A stretch of 17,374 nt of DNA. Origin: Gammaproteobacteria bacterium. Lineage in GTDB: Bacteria; Pseudomonadota; Gammaproteobacteria; Eutrophobiales; Eutrophobiaceae. Both the position numbers and the translations under genes were made by a program. Below, in pieces: positions 1 through 7,948 of this stretch (its first letter is position 1; every line of letters starts with the position of its first letter). The notes below the pieces were generated by a model. The model was not told the DNA's origin and made no database searches. It was given only the letters and a program-made list of their open reading frames with translations. The stretch spans positions 1-17,374 of the forward strand of contig QNEM01000015.1 of the NCBI GenBank assembly GCA_003645215.1, written 5' to 3'.

Positions 1-1028
1 ATAGTGACGGCGGCCAGACGATAATACAAATCTTCACGAAACCGCCCTTCCCGTACTTCAGTTTCAAGATGCTTATTAGTTGCTGCAATAATACGCACAT
101 CAACATGACGTGTCTTGCCGCTGCCTAATGGTCTGATTTCACCTTCTTGAAGGACGCGCAGTAATTTGACCTGAAAAGCAGGTGACACATCCCCGATTTC
201 ATCCAGAAAAACAGTACCGCCGTTTGCCCGTTCAAACAAGCCAACTCGATCTTCAACAGCACCGGTAAACGCACCTCGTTTATAACCAAAGAGTTCACTT
301 TCTAATAATTCATCCGGCAAAGCACCACAGTTTTCCACCACAAATACTTTATCCCAGCGCAAACTATTATAATGTAGTTTACGTGCAGCCAGTTCTTTAC
401 CAGTGCCGGATTCACCTGTCAGCAATACAGAGACGTCATAGGGTGCCACACGACTTATTTTTTCACAGACATCATTCATACTACTTTCAGAGGTTCGAAC
501 AATACCATCGTCACGACATTCTTTACCATTGATACTGAGTTGATCTTTGAGTAAATAGCTGTCGCGTAATTTTTCACGTTTGGCTGTAATTGATTTATCA
601 ACATGCGTTGACAAACGCTTCAATTCAACAGACAAGGATTCATTCTGACGTTGCAGGTCATACATCTGACAGGCATTTTTCAGCAAATGGATAAGCTTAT
701 CAGGGTGCCAGGGTTTTGAAATATATTGATAAATACCTGCATCATTCAGTGCGTGAATAATATCATCTGAATTGGTATATCCAGAAATAATCATACGGAT
801 CACATCCGGCCATTTTTCACGTACTTGCTTTAAAAACTCAACGCCCGTGAGTTCTGGCATGCGTTGATCACAAAGAATGACCTGCACCCATTCCTGCTGC
901 AAAAGTTGTTCCGCTTCCTGGATGGTCAGTGCTGTTTTGACATCAAAATCATCTTCAAGAATACGATACAGTGATTCCAGACTGCGTTGTTCATCATCAA
1001 CAACCAAGATGGTTGGCAGTGCCGTCAT
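1..1028 (-). CDS. hoxA: NtrC-family hydrogenase response regulator (HoxA/HupR type), 3' end cut by window edge
   Basis: Transcription activator that works with sigma-54 RNA polymerase. The 342 visible residues hold a receiver domain (about 1-120) and most of a AAA+ domain. The receiver has the acidic pair D11-D12 and the likely phosphoacceptor D54 in CDQRMPEL, a stretch typical of HoxA/HupR. The AAA+ part shows Walker A (GESGTGKE), the sigma-54-contacting loop GAFTGA, Walker B (TVFLDEIG) and the arginine-finger segment FREDLYYRL. The C-terminal Fis-type DNA-binding helix-turn-helix must lie beyond base 1. The ATG overlaps the hypX stop codon (ATGA) and has AGGAG six bases upstream. It is the last visible gene of the hyp unit. 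The family and context make it the likely activator of the two sigma-54 promoters in this window. No partner kinase (HoxJ/HupT) is visible. Confidence 0.93.
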   Translation of the reverse strand, partial: MTALPTILVVDDEQRSLESLYRILEDDFDVKTALTIQEAEQLLQQEWVQVILCDQRMPELTGVEFLKQVREKWPDVIRMIISGYTNSDDIIHALNDAGIYQYISKPWHPDKLIHLLKNACQMYDLQRQNESLSVELKRLSTHVDKSITAKREKLRDSYLLKDQLSINGKECRDDGIVRTSESSMNDVCEKISRVAPYDVSVLLTGESGTGKELAARKLHYNSLRWDKVFVVENCGALPDELLESELFGYKRGAFTGAVEDRVGLFERANGGTVFLDEIGDVSPAFQVKLLRVLQEGEIRPLGSGKTRHVDVRIIAATNKHLETEVREGRFREDLYYRLAAVT

Positions 1029-2779
1029 ACTGCTCTCCTTGTCTTTTTTTCAAGTAACGAGGATGTTCGCCGATGTAGTGCGATAGTTAATGGCGTGCGA
1101 GATTTTGCCACCTTATAGACAAAATTATAACGTGCAATATGATAACTGGGATCAAAACCAAAAAAATTCATATGCATTTTATCTAACTCTAATTTGCGAT
1201 AGTCAGCAAGGGGTTTATGTTGTTCGTCAACCTCACGACGTTTGTTCTTATATTCCAGACGTGATGAGTAGGCAGGCACATCTGCCATATCCGCTGCACG
1301 TTTTTTAACATCCTGAATAAAGGCCGTTCCTTTTTTTTCAATGACCTCGTTAATAAGACCTAAGGACAATGCATCCTGAGTCCCCATGGGTAAGCGTGCC
1401 TGTATAATACGTTCAGCATTCTCCTGACCCGCATATCGAGGCAATAAATAAGTCCAGTATTCCGAACCATAAAGATTGCCCATATCTTTATAATGAGGGT
1501 TAAGGATAACCCCCTGACTTGCCCATATTTCATCAACGGCACGAGCCAGAAACACCCCTCCTGCTCCGGCATTTCCCTGTAAAGCAGCCACCGTCAAATG
1601 TGAATTCGTATTGATAATTTCCAGGGCCAGATCATTAATGGCATTAATATTATTCCAGGATTCATCGGCAGCACTCTCTGCTGCCTCAATAAGATTCAGA
1701 TGCATACCATTTGACCAGAAATCAGTGCCGCCCATTAAGACTATGACTTTAGTGTTTTGCTGACGGGCTTCAACATAAGCACGGTGCAAGCGCTGGCATT
1801 GATCGGTTCCCATAGCCCCATTGTAGAAGGGAAAATGCAGATAACCAACCTCACCCTCCTGTTCATACCAGATATCACGATAACCCGTTGCCTGATCAGG
1901 TTCAATTTCAGGCAATTGCTGAATAGCCTGCACCAGTAATCGTGTGGCTGGAAGTTTAAAGGGATGTTCAGCCTGTTTATCACGTAAATGACCAATCCAG
2001 ATAGCCCCGTCAATCGTTGCCTGGCAAATTGCACCGCCACAGCGAGCAATAAGCTCACCCGGTTCTCCGGTTAATTGTTGTTCCTCATGCGCATCATAAA
2101 GATAATATTCACGACCGAAAATATCATCCAGTACACCAGGAAACCCATCGGCACTTCGGATTTTGCGTAAAACTGTTTCTGTTGAATCTTCATACCAATG
2201 AATTTTCCGATCATTCTGGGTCATTAATGACTGTAATCGACCTTTGATTTTTATCAGTTTTTTTCTTGGTATTGTGCGGCTTTCAGTGTTGTTATAATCC
2301 AGAGGCTGGGGAATAAAATTGCCTTTTTCAAACAATTTGACGGCTTTTAATACAGCAATAGTGGCGGCTTCAGTCACTTCATTACGATACAGACTGGCCT
2401 TACTGGTATGACGTGTCATAAACTCCTGACTAGTCCAGATATCACCGGCATCCATCTCTTTATTGGCCTGTAATACCGTCACGCCCCAAAGTATTTCATT
2501 ATTTAATATTGCCCAATCCAGTGCCGATGGCCCGCGATCACCCGCAATGCCAGGATGAACAATAAGGCAGGTTGTCTTGTTCCATATTGACTCCGGTATC
2601 GCACGTTTTAGAAATGGGGCAATAATTAAATCCGGCTGATACAGGTTGACCGCATCAATAGCAACGATGTCATTAATATCAAATTCAACAGAGACTTCAT
2701 ATCCCTGCTGTTGTAATTCAATATACAAACGCTGAGTCAGGCTATTAAACGCATGTGTTAAAAAAAGAATACGCAACAT
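1025..2779 (-). CDS. hypX: HypX/HoxX, CO-ligand-supplying hydrogenase maturation protein
   Basis: 584 residues, a normal length for the family. The N-terminal half (about 1-270) resembles formyl-tetrahydrofolate transferases/hydrolases and carries HPGIAGDRGPSALDWAIL at residues 75-92. The C-terminal half (about 280-540) is a crotonase/enoyl-CoA hydratase-type domain with GGTDFWSNGMHLN and LQGNAGAGGVFLARAVDE. Published work on HoxX/HypX describes a two-step reaction: the formyl group of formyl-THF is moved to CoA, then decarbonylated to give the CO ligand of the [NiFe] active site under aerobic conditions. It directly follows the hypE stop (TAA then ATG, no gap) and overlaps the regulator gene by four bases, so it is translationally coupled on both sides. 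Its presence suggests that the hydrogenase is made in the presence of some oxygen. Confidence 0.93.
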   Translation of the reverse strand: MLRILFLTHAFNSLTQRLYIELQQQGYEVSVEFDINDIVAIDAVNLYQPDLIIAPFLKRAIPESIWNKTTCLIVHPGIAGDRGPSALDWAILNNEILWGVTVLQANKEMDAGDIWTSQEFMTRHTSKASLYRNEVTEAATIAVLKAVKLFEKGNFIPQPLDYNNTESRTIPRKKLIKIKGRLQSLMTQNDRKIHWYEDSTETVLRKIRSADGFPGVLDDIFGREYYLYDAHEEQQLTGEPGELIARCGGAICQATIDGAIWIGHLRDKQAEHPFKLPATRLLVQAIQQLPEIEPDQATGYRDIWYEQEGEVGYLHFPFYNGAMGTDQCQRLHRAYVEARQQNTKVIVLMGGTDFWSNGMHLNLIEAAESAADESWNNINAINDLALEIINTNSHLTVAALQGNAGAGGVFLARAVDEIWASQGVILNPHYKDMGNLYGSEYWTYLLPRYAGQENAERIIQARLPMGTQDALSLGLINEVIEKKGTAFIQDVKKRAADMADVPAYSSRLEYKNKRREVDEQHKPLADYRKLELDKMHMNFFGFDPSYHIARYNFVYKVAKSRTPLTIALHRRTSSLLEKKTRRAV

Positions 2780-3829
2780 TTAACAAATTCTCGGTAATTG
2801 TTCTCCCGCCAGCCAATCCACCACACGACTGCCGCCAAAACTGGTTTCCATTTGCACAAAGCCATTGTCATCTTCAATGACTTCACCCACGATAGCAGAC
2901 TGTTTTCCCAGAGGATGTGCCTGCATAACCTTCAATAATTTTTCACTGTCCTGCTGTTTACAAATACAGATAAGCTTGCCTTCATTAGCCACGTAGAGAG
3001 GATCCAGTCCCAGTAATTCACAGGCTGCTGACACAGCAGGATTAATCGGAATCAATGTTTCATAGAGTTTCATACCCACATCAGACTGTTGTGCCAGCTC
3101 ATTTAATGTCGTTGCCAGACCACCACGAGTGGGATCACGCAGACAATGAATATCCGGCACTGCTGCAACCATATCGGCAATCAATGTGTGCAATGCAGCT
3201 GAGTCTGATTGAATGGTGGTTTCAAATTCCAGATTTTCACGACTCGACATAATAGCCACACCATGATCCCCCATAGTGCCGCTGACCAGAATAGCGTCTC
3301 CCGGCTCCGCTCTGTCTCCTGAAATATTAACTCCGTCAGGTACAATCCCGACACCAGTAGTGGTAATAAAAATACCATCACCCTTGCCTTTTTCCACCAC
3401 TTTGGTGTCACCAGTAACAACGGGGACACCAGCATGAGTGGCAGCTTCACTCATACTGATAACAATTTTTTCCAGCTCAGAGAGTGAGAAACCTTCTTCA
3501 AGAATAAATCCTGCGGACAGATAAAGCGGCTTAGCGCCCGACATTGCCACATCATTAATGGTGCCGTGCACAGACAAAGAACCAATATCACCACCGGGGA
3601 AAAACAGGGGCGAGATAACATGACCATCGGTACTCATCACCATACGTCCTGCAGGCACATCAAAGGCGGCCTGATCATTCGCCTGACGAAGCAGTTCATT
3701 ATCTAAATGTTTAACAAACAGTTCTTCAATGAGCTGTGCCATGGCGCGCCCACCACTACCGTGAGTCATATCAACCATACCATCACGGAGGTTCAGACGT
3801 ACTGGAAAGCGTTTCATGTTTATTGGCAT
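2780..3829 (-). CDS. hypE: HypE, carbamoyl dehydratase (cyanide ligand synthesis)
   Basis: 349 residues of the PurM/AIR-synthase-like family. HypE accepts a carbamoyl group from HypF on its C-terminal cysteine and dehydrates it, using ATP, to a thiocyanate that HypCD takes as a CN ligand. The protein ends in the invariant PRIC, so C349 is the carrier cysteine. The N-terminal half has the nucleotide-binding MTHGSGGRAM stretch and the STDGHVISPLFFPGGDIG segment typical of the family. The ATG at 3829 lies inside the end of hypD (10-base overlap) and is preceded by AAGGA with eight bases between. A second ATG four codons in (3817) is possible but has a poorer ribosome site. HypF, its obligate partner, is not in this window. 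Confidence 0.96.
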   Translation of the reverse strand: MPINMKRFPVRLNLRDGMVDMTHGSGGRAMAQLIEELFVKHLDNELLRQANDQAAFDVPAGRMVMSTDGHVISPLFFPGGDIGSLSVHGTINDVAMSGAKPLYLSAGFILEEGFSLSELEKIVISMSEAATHAGVPVVTGDTKVVEKGKGDGIFITTTGVGIVPDGVNISGDRAEPGDAILVSGTMGDHGVAIMSSRENLEFETTIQSDSAALHTLIADMVAAVPDIHCLRDPTRGGLATTLNELAQQSDVGMKLYETLIPINPAVSAACELLGLDPLYVANEGKLICICKQQDSEKLLKVMQAHPLGKQSAIVGEVIEDDNGFVQMETSFGGSRVVDWLAGEQLPRIC

Positions 3830-5004
3830 TCAGCTGTTCCTTTTTTTTCAATAGGAGTTATTTCTACAGGCTTTGATTTCATTTGACGAAATCGTCCGTA
3901 GCTCCAATAGGCTGCACAGGCGCCTTCAGATGAAACCATACAGGAACCCATGGGATTTTCAGGGGTACAAACAGTCCCAAATAATTTACAATCTGTCGGT
4001 TTTTTAACACCACGTAAAATACGCGGGCATTCACAACCTTTAATATCAGAAGCATGAATTTGCGGCACGGCAAAACGTTTTTCGGCATCAAATTCAGCAT
4101 AGGATTGTTTTATCTGCAAGGCACTATAAGGCACCATACCTAAGCCACGCCATTCAAAATTTCGGCGCAGTTCCATCACTTCAGCTACCAAAGCCTGAGC
4201 TTTTTGATTGCCTTCACGGGAAACCACCCGCGTGTATTCATTTTCGACTTCATGGCGCCCATCATTGATCTGACGTATCAGCATCAAAGCGGACTGCATC
4301 ACATCCAGAGGTTCAAAGCCGGCAATCACAACCGGTTTTTGAAACTCTTCTGCAAAAAATTCATAGGGCTGACTGCCGATAATGGAGCTGACATGAGAAG
4401 GTCCAAAAAAACCATCAATTACAACTGAACTCATCTCCCGCACTTCTGGTGACTCCAGAATATTCTGAATAGCAGCCGGGGTCAGCACATGATTACAAAA
4501 AACGCTGAAATTTTTCAGTCCTTCTTTTTTCGCCTGTTTGATTGCAACCGCGGTGGGCGGTGTGGTGGTTTCAAAACCAATAGCAAAGAAAACCACTTCC
4601 TTATTCGGATTCTCACGAGCAATTTTCAGCGCATCTTGTGTCGAGTACACCATGCGAACATCAGCACCTTCTGCCTTAACCTTGAGAAGACTTTTTCGAC
4701 CACTGGCTGGCACTCGCATTAAGTCACCATAGGTGCATAAAATAACATTATTATTTTGTGTCAGTTGAATGGCATTATCAATGCGCCCTATGGGTAAGAC
4801 GCAAACAGGACAACCGGGTCCATGAACAAATTTAACATTTTCAGGCATGAGATCCTGTACACCATAACGAAATATTGCATGAGTATGTCCACCACAAAAT
4901 TCCATCAGGTTATACTGGCGCTGCGGATCACTTTCTTTTTTTATTGCCGATGACAACAGCTGTGCCAAGTCATGTCGGCGAAATTCATCTACATATTTAA
5001 TCAT
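3820..5004 (-). CDS. hypD: HypD, Fe(CN)2CO scaffold iron-sulfur protein
   Basis: 394 residues. With HypC, HypD forms the scaffold on which Fe(CN)2CO is assembled. Family hallmarks seen: EFCGGHTH with C37, HGPGCPVCVLP with C65 and C68, GFETTTP, and a C-terminal cysteine cluster running through CECPRIL, CKLFGTVC and GSCMVSSEGACAAYW that binds a [4Fe-4S] cluster. The ATG at 5004 has GGAAAG a few bases upstream and follows hypC by 28 bases. The gene overlaps hypE by 10 bases. The last 20 or so residues (KSKPVEITPIEKK and following) are a charged tail beyond the conserved domain. Nothing appears truncated. Confidence 0.97.
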   Translation of the reverse strand: MIKYVDEFRRHDLAQLLSSAIKKESDPQRQYNLMEFCGGHTHAIFRYGVQDLMPENVKFVHGPGCPVCVLPIGRIDNAIQLTQNNNVILCTYGDLMRVPASGRKSLLKVKAEGADVRMVYSTQDALKIARENPNKEVVFFAIGFETTTPPTAVAIKQAKKEGLKNFSVFCNHVLTPAAIQNILESPEVREMSSVVIDGFFGPSHVSSIIGSQPYEFFAEEFQKPVVIAGFEPLDVMQSALMLIRQINDGRHEVENEYTRVVSREGNQKAQALVAEVMELRRNFEWRGLGMVPYSALQIKQSYAEFDAEKRFAVPQIHASDIKGCECPRILRGVKKPTDCKLFGTVCTPENPMGSCMVSSEGACAAYWSYGRFRQMKSKPVEITPIEKKGTAECQ

Positions 5005-5032
5005 TTCATCTTTCCGATAATGGTTCCGCTAA

Positions 5033-5257
5033 CTATTCAGTTAATCCAGCCTCAGCAAACAATTGCAAAGTACGTTCAGCTTCTTCAGGACTGATTTTAT
5101 TGAGCGCATAGCCCACATGGATCAAAACAAAATCATTGATTTTTACATCTTCAACCAGAGCAATAGAAACTTCTTTTTTTACTTCGCCAAGGGCGACTGT
5201 TGCCATATCGGTGGTTTCATCAATGGCAATAATTTTTGCAGGTAATGCCAGACACAT
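5033..5257 (-). CDS. hypC: HypC, small chaperone of the Fe(CN)2CO scaffold
   Basis: 74 residues. HypC carries the iron centre between HypD and the hydrogenase large subunit through the thiol of its second residue, which is exposed after Met removal. The start was set by this rule: MCLALPAKI begins at 5257, giving Cys2, with AGGA eight bases upstream. The longer reading from 5311 adds 18 unrelated residues, overlaps hypB and would bury the cysteine, so it was rejected. The C-terminal half has the usual DFVLIHVGYALNKI and ends in a short helix. It lies five bases after hypB and upstream of hypD, the common hyp order. It is one of two HypC-family proteins here; the other (9403-9696) sits next to the structural genes. 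Confidence 0.95.
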   Translation of the reverse strand: MCLALPAKIIAIDETTDMATVALGEVKKEVSIALVEDVKINDFVLIHVGYALNKISPEEAERTLQLFAEAGLTE

Positions 5258-5262
5258 AGTGA

Positions 5263-6090
5263 CTATCCTATCAAAGTAAGTTGTTGAGTGGTTTTGATCC
5301 ACTGATACCATAAATCCATGCCTTCACCCGTAGTTGCTGAAACCTGCAGAATTTTAATGCCCGGGTTAACATGACGGGCATATTCAATGCATTTTTCTAC
5401 ATCAAAATTAAGGTAAGGCAATAAATCAATTTTGTTCAGTAACATGATATCTGCGGCATGAAACATATCAGGATATTTAAGCGGTTTGTCTTCACCTTCA
5501 GTCACCGACAAGATGGCTACCTTGTGTGCCTCGCCCAGATCAAAAGCCGCCGGACACACCAGATTACCCACATTTTCAATGAACAACACCCCTTTATCTT
5601 CTGGTTTAAGAGTTTCCAATGCATGACCAATCATGTGTGCATCAAGATGACAACCTTTGCCGGTATTAATTTGCAGGGCTTTAACGCCTGTCTCACGAAT
5701 ACGTTCAGCGTCATTGGCTGTTTGCTGATCACCTTCTATAACCGCAAGGTTCAATTCATTTTTCAGATCATCAATAGTGCGTGTCAGTAAAGTGGTTTTG
5801 CCTGAGCCGGGGCTGGATACCAGATTTAATGTCAGGACATGATGCTCAGCAAACCAGCGTCGATTCAACGCTGCATATTCATTATTTTTCCCCAGAATAT
5901 CTGTTTCAATCTGCACCATTCGGGACTGACTCATACCCGGTGCATGTGCATGTGCCGCACCCTGACCATAGTCATGATGATGATCATGGTCGTGGCTATG
6001 CTCATGGTCATGGTCATGTGAGTGATTATGAGGATGGCTATGTCCTTCAATAGTGGTTTCACCTTCACCACATCCGCATACTGTACACAT
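5263..6090 (-). CDS. hypB: HypB, nickel-binding GTPase for nickel insertion
   Basis: 275 residues. HypB delivers nickel with HypA to the large-subunit precursor, using GTP. Seen: the N-terminal nickel motif MCTVCGCG (CxxCGCG), then a histidine-rich stretch with about 15 His between residues 17 and 49 (nickel storage or buffering), then the SIMIBI-class GTPase domain with P-loop SSPGSGKTT (92-100), EGDQQTANDAERI, the metal-site segment NVGNLVCPAAFDLGE and the guanine-specificity motif NKID. The start ATG shares its A with the hypA stop (TAATG). The His-rich stretch gives a misleading open frame on the opposite strand, which is not a gene. Confidence 0.97.
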   Translation of the reverse strand: MCTVCGCGEGETTIEGHSHPHNHSHDHDHEHSHDHDHHHDYGQGAAHAHAPGMSQSRMVQIETDILGKNNEYAALNRRWFAEHHVLTLNLVSSPGSGKTTLLTRTIDDLKNELNLAVIEGDQQTANDAERIRETGVKALQINTGKGCHLDAHMIGHALETLKPEDKGVLFIENVGNLVCPAAFDLGEAHKVAILSVTEGEDKPLKYPDMFHAADIMLLNKIDLLPYLNFDVEKCIEYARHVNPGIKILQVSATTGEGMDLWYQWIKTTQQLTLIG

Positions 6091-6431
6091 TATTCGACCT
6101 CCAGTTCTTTAATTTTCATTTCATCACCACCAACAACTTGTAGTTGATAACTGCCACAGTCAGGGCATTCATCAAAACGTTGTGTGACTTCAACATTTTT
6201 TGAACATTTCATACACCACGCCAAACCGGGTTTATTAATAATTTCCAGATTCGCCTGCTCCGCAAGAGTGCCTCTTGTCACTGCATCAAAACAAAACTTC
6301 ATTGCTTCAATTTCTACCCCGGAAAGCGCACCAATTTCAAGCCAGATAGTTTTAACTTTTTTAAACTGCTGACTTTTAGCGTTATCTTCAAGGACTTGTA
6401 AAATGCCTTCACATAAGGACATTTCATGCAT
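6090..6431 (-). CDS. hypA: HypA, nickel metallochaperone
   Basis: 113 residues, exactly the family size. The N-terminal MHE provides the nickel ligands (His2). Two CxxC pairs at 73/76 and 89/92 form the structural zinc site. HypA hands nickel to the hydrogenase large subunit together with HypB. The first ATG (6431) is right because the free N-terminal MHEMSL is conserved; the ATG three codons in would remove the nickel ligand. It lies three bases after the hupK-like gene and overlaps hypB by one base, so it is part of the same transcript. Confidence 0.96.
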   Translation of the reverse strand: MHEMSLCEGILQVLEDNAKSQQFKKVKTIWLEIGALSGVEIEAMKFCFDAVTRGTLAEQANLEIINKPGLAWCMKCSKNVEVTQRFDECPDCGSYQLQVVGGDEMKIKELEVE

Positions 6432-6434
6432 TAT

Positions 6435-7658
6435 TTATTCTCTCTTATCTAACAAAAATTTATACCCCACACAGGGATCAATGGCATTGATGAGCAAATC
6501 TGCCTGAATTTTTATTTGCTCTGAATCCCCCTGCAAACAGGCAAGACTCTGTGTCACAACACCCTGTGGATGAAAATTCCACTCGGTCGGCGCAAGAATC
6601 TGATATTTTTTAATTCGTTCCTGTTCAACAGAAACGTGATGTATTAAAAGACCTCTTGCTGCATTAACAACACCAATGCCATTACCCTGAATGTTACAGC
6701 GATTTTGATTCATTGCTGGACTGGGGTTTTCTGGCTCGTCAAGCAGCTCACAGATTATTTGTGCCATTTCAGTCAACCTGGCCACCAGTCTGCTCATTAA
6801 ACCGTTACCCCATTGACGATGTAACTCCTGTAATAAAGGACTGTCAACACGGGTTAAACTATTGGTCTCACAACATTTATCCTCCCACAGAGGTTGTTTA
6901 ACAAATGTTTCATTTTCAAATTGAGCATATAATGTATCAATATCTAAAGCCTCCATTTCTAAACTCTTTGTTTCTAAACCCTCTGTTTCTAAGAGAAGAA
7001 GTCCCTTAATATGATTACGTCCCAGACTTTGCCATTGATTTTGATGAATTTTTTTTAAAAATCGAGCAGCAATTGTTTCAGAAGATTCAAACCAGTGTTG
7101 TAGTTTTTCTATGGAATCAATTTTCAGCCATTTGTCAGGAGACAGAGCAAAAATAGATTTTTCTAATATCTGATTTAATTTGCTTATTGGCTGACAATTT
7201 GCTACGCAGACAGAAGGAATCTCCTGTTCTAATAAAAAAGGATTACTGCCTGCGGTTAAAAGTTTTCGATAATCATTTTGGTGTTTAATGATCTGAGACA
7301 TTTCCTGAGTTTGTAAGGGCTGGTTCAGTGATTGTTCATCAAGCAAGATAGGCCAATCCAGCAAGATTCGCCATAAATGTTCACGTAATGTTTCCATATT
7401 CACTAATTTATTACGCACTTGTTCTAGTTGTACCGGCACCTTAAGACCCAGTGCCTGCTCACAGGCCCGAACACCAGCACAGGCCTGTGCAACACCACAA
7501 ATACTAAACAGTAAGGGCAGCATAGTCAGTGATTTATTAACACTCTTACCAATAAATACCCTAGAAGCATAAACTGGACGAGAGGATCGAATCTCAACAT
7601 CATTTATTCCGCTGCCTTTCATTATCAGCTGAATATCAATGAAACCTTCTATCCCCAT
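6435..7658 (-). CDS. hupK: HupK/HoxV-like hydrogenase large-subunit paralogue (maturation scaffold)
   Basis: 407 residues from the ATG at 7658, which has AGAGG six bases upstream; a TTG one codon earlier is less likely. The ends resemble the hydrogenase large subunit, but both active-site motifs are half lost. ICGVA at residues 53-57 keeps the first Cys (C54) of RxCGxC and has Ala in place of the second. DPCVGY near the end keeps C396 of DPCxxC and has Tyr399 in place of the second. This is what is expected of HupK/HoxV, proposed to hold Fe(CN)2CO on its way to the true large subunit. The C-terminus stops right after the motif, with no cleavable extension. The middle is poorly conserved and includes a pentad repeat (see repeat entry). 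It is the first gene of unit 2, behind a sigma-54 promoter. HupK is usually found with aerobically made uptake hydrogenases. Confidence 0.85.
   Translation of the reverse strand: MGIEGFIDIQLIMKGSGINDVEIRSSRPVYASRVFIGKSVNKSLTMLPLLFSICGVAQACAGVRACEQALGLKVPVQLEQVRNKLVNMETLREHLWRILLDWPILLDEQSLNQPLQTQEMSQIIKHQNDYRKLLTAGSNPFLLEQEIPSVCVANCQPISKLNQILEKSIFALSPDKWLKIDSIEKLQHWFESSETIAARFLKKIHQNQWQSLGRNHIKGLLLLETEGLETKSLEMEALDIDTLYAQFENETFVKQPLWEDKCCETNSLTRVDSPLLQELHRQWGNGLMSRLVARLTEMAQIICELLDEPENPSPAMNQNRCNIQGNGIGVVNAARGLLIHHVSVEQERIKKYQILAPTEWNFHPQGVVTQSLACLQGDSEQIKIQADLLINAIDPCVGYKFLLDKRE
6941..7000 (-). repeat. 15-bp in-frame tandem repeat inside the hupK-like gene
   Basis: Units starting TTTCT recur at 6956, 6971 and 6986, with a more diverged unit from 6941. 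The period of 15 keeps the reading frame and encodes pentads of the form Leu-Glu-x-x-x (LETEG, LETKS, LEMEA, LDIDT). The stretch is acidic and probably forms a flexible or helical linker in a poorly conserved part of the protein. Confidence 0.8.
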
Positions 7659-7680
7659 CAAAAACCTCTAATCACGTCAT

Positions 7681-7720
7681 ACACCTGTTAGAAAACACTT
7701 GTTAGCAAACACTTGTTGTT
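7681..7720. repeat. Three tandem 14-bp repeats at the start of the hupK leader
   Basis: ACACCTGTTAG, ACACTTGTTAG and ACACTTGTTGT start at 7681, 7695 and 7709, a period of 14. In the two right-hand copies the longer AAACACTTGTT is identical (7693-7703 and 7707-7717). On the minus strand each unit reads AACA-2-TGTT or a close variant, a tiny inverted repeat. The array covers the predicted transcript start (near 7715) and the first part of the untranslated leader, so it could be a protein site or an RNA element. No function is known. Confidence 0.7.
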
Positions 7721-7725
7721 AAAAA

Positions 7726-7741
7726 TGCAAAGCATATGCCA
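7726..7741 (-). promoter_or_regulatory. Sigma-54 (RpoN) -24/-12 promoter of the hupK-hypABCDEX-hoxA unit
   Basis: Minus strand reads TGGCATATGCTTTGCA. This has the GG (-24) and GC (-12) pairs separated by exactly 10 bases and close agreement with TGGCAC-N5-TTGCA. Transcription would start near 7715, about 57 bases before the ATG of the hupK-like gene. A sigma-54 activator gene lies in the same unit. Confidence 0.8.
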
Positions 7742-7821
7742 ATAAACTATCAGTCAATAAGCTTTTGTTATCTTTAAATAATTATAGACGACAAGTGGTT
7801 TTATAAATACATAGTGCACAC

Positions 7822-7855
7822 AAATAATACAATTAGATTGATATTTGTATTATTT
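7822..7855. promoter_or_regulatory. Perfect 11-bp inverted repeat, candidate activator-binding site (UAS)
   Basis: AAATAATACAA (7822-7832) and its exact reverse complement TTGTATTATTT (7845-7855) flank a 12-base spacer. The centre is about 123 bases upstream of the predicted sigma-54 start, where enhancer sites of NtrC-type activators usually lie. The right half, with ATTTGTA, recurs upstream of the hybO sigma-54 promoter. The stem is nearly all A/T and has no T-run, so an intrinsic terminator is unlikely. Binding by the encoded HoxA is inferred. Confidence 0.5.
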
Positions 7856-7948
7856 CCATCCACTCATAAAAATATATTTATTAATATAACAGAAAAAGTG
7901 TAAGTTTATTAATCAGCTAAAACCATTTTCAGACTACTTTTTGATTAG

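Noticed and set aside
1360..2058. Short minus-strand open frames inside hypX
   Set aside because: They are out-of-frame shadows of a gene with clear full-length family similarity.
5258..5311. Longer hypC start with 18 extra residues
   Set aside because: It would overlap hypB and bury the essential Cys at position 2; AGGA is placed for the ATG at 5257.
5781..6053. Plus-strand open frame with many His and Asp residues
   Set aside because: It is the antisense image of the His-rich start of hypB, with no ribosome site or family likeness.
7681..7720. Possible CRISPR-like array
   Set aside because: Units are only 14 bases with no unique spacers of normal length and no cas genes nearby.
7822..7855. 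Intrinsic terminator for the permease gene
   Set aside because: The stem is almost entirely A/T with a 12-base loop and no T-run; position relative to the sigma-54 promoter suits an activator site better.
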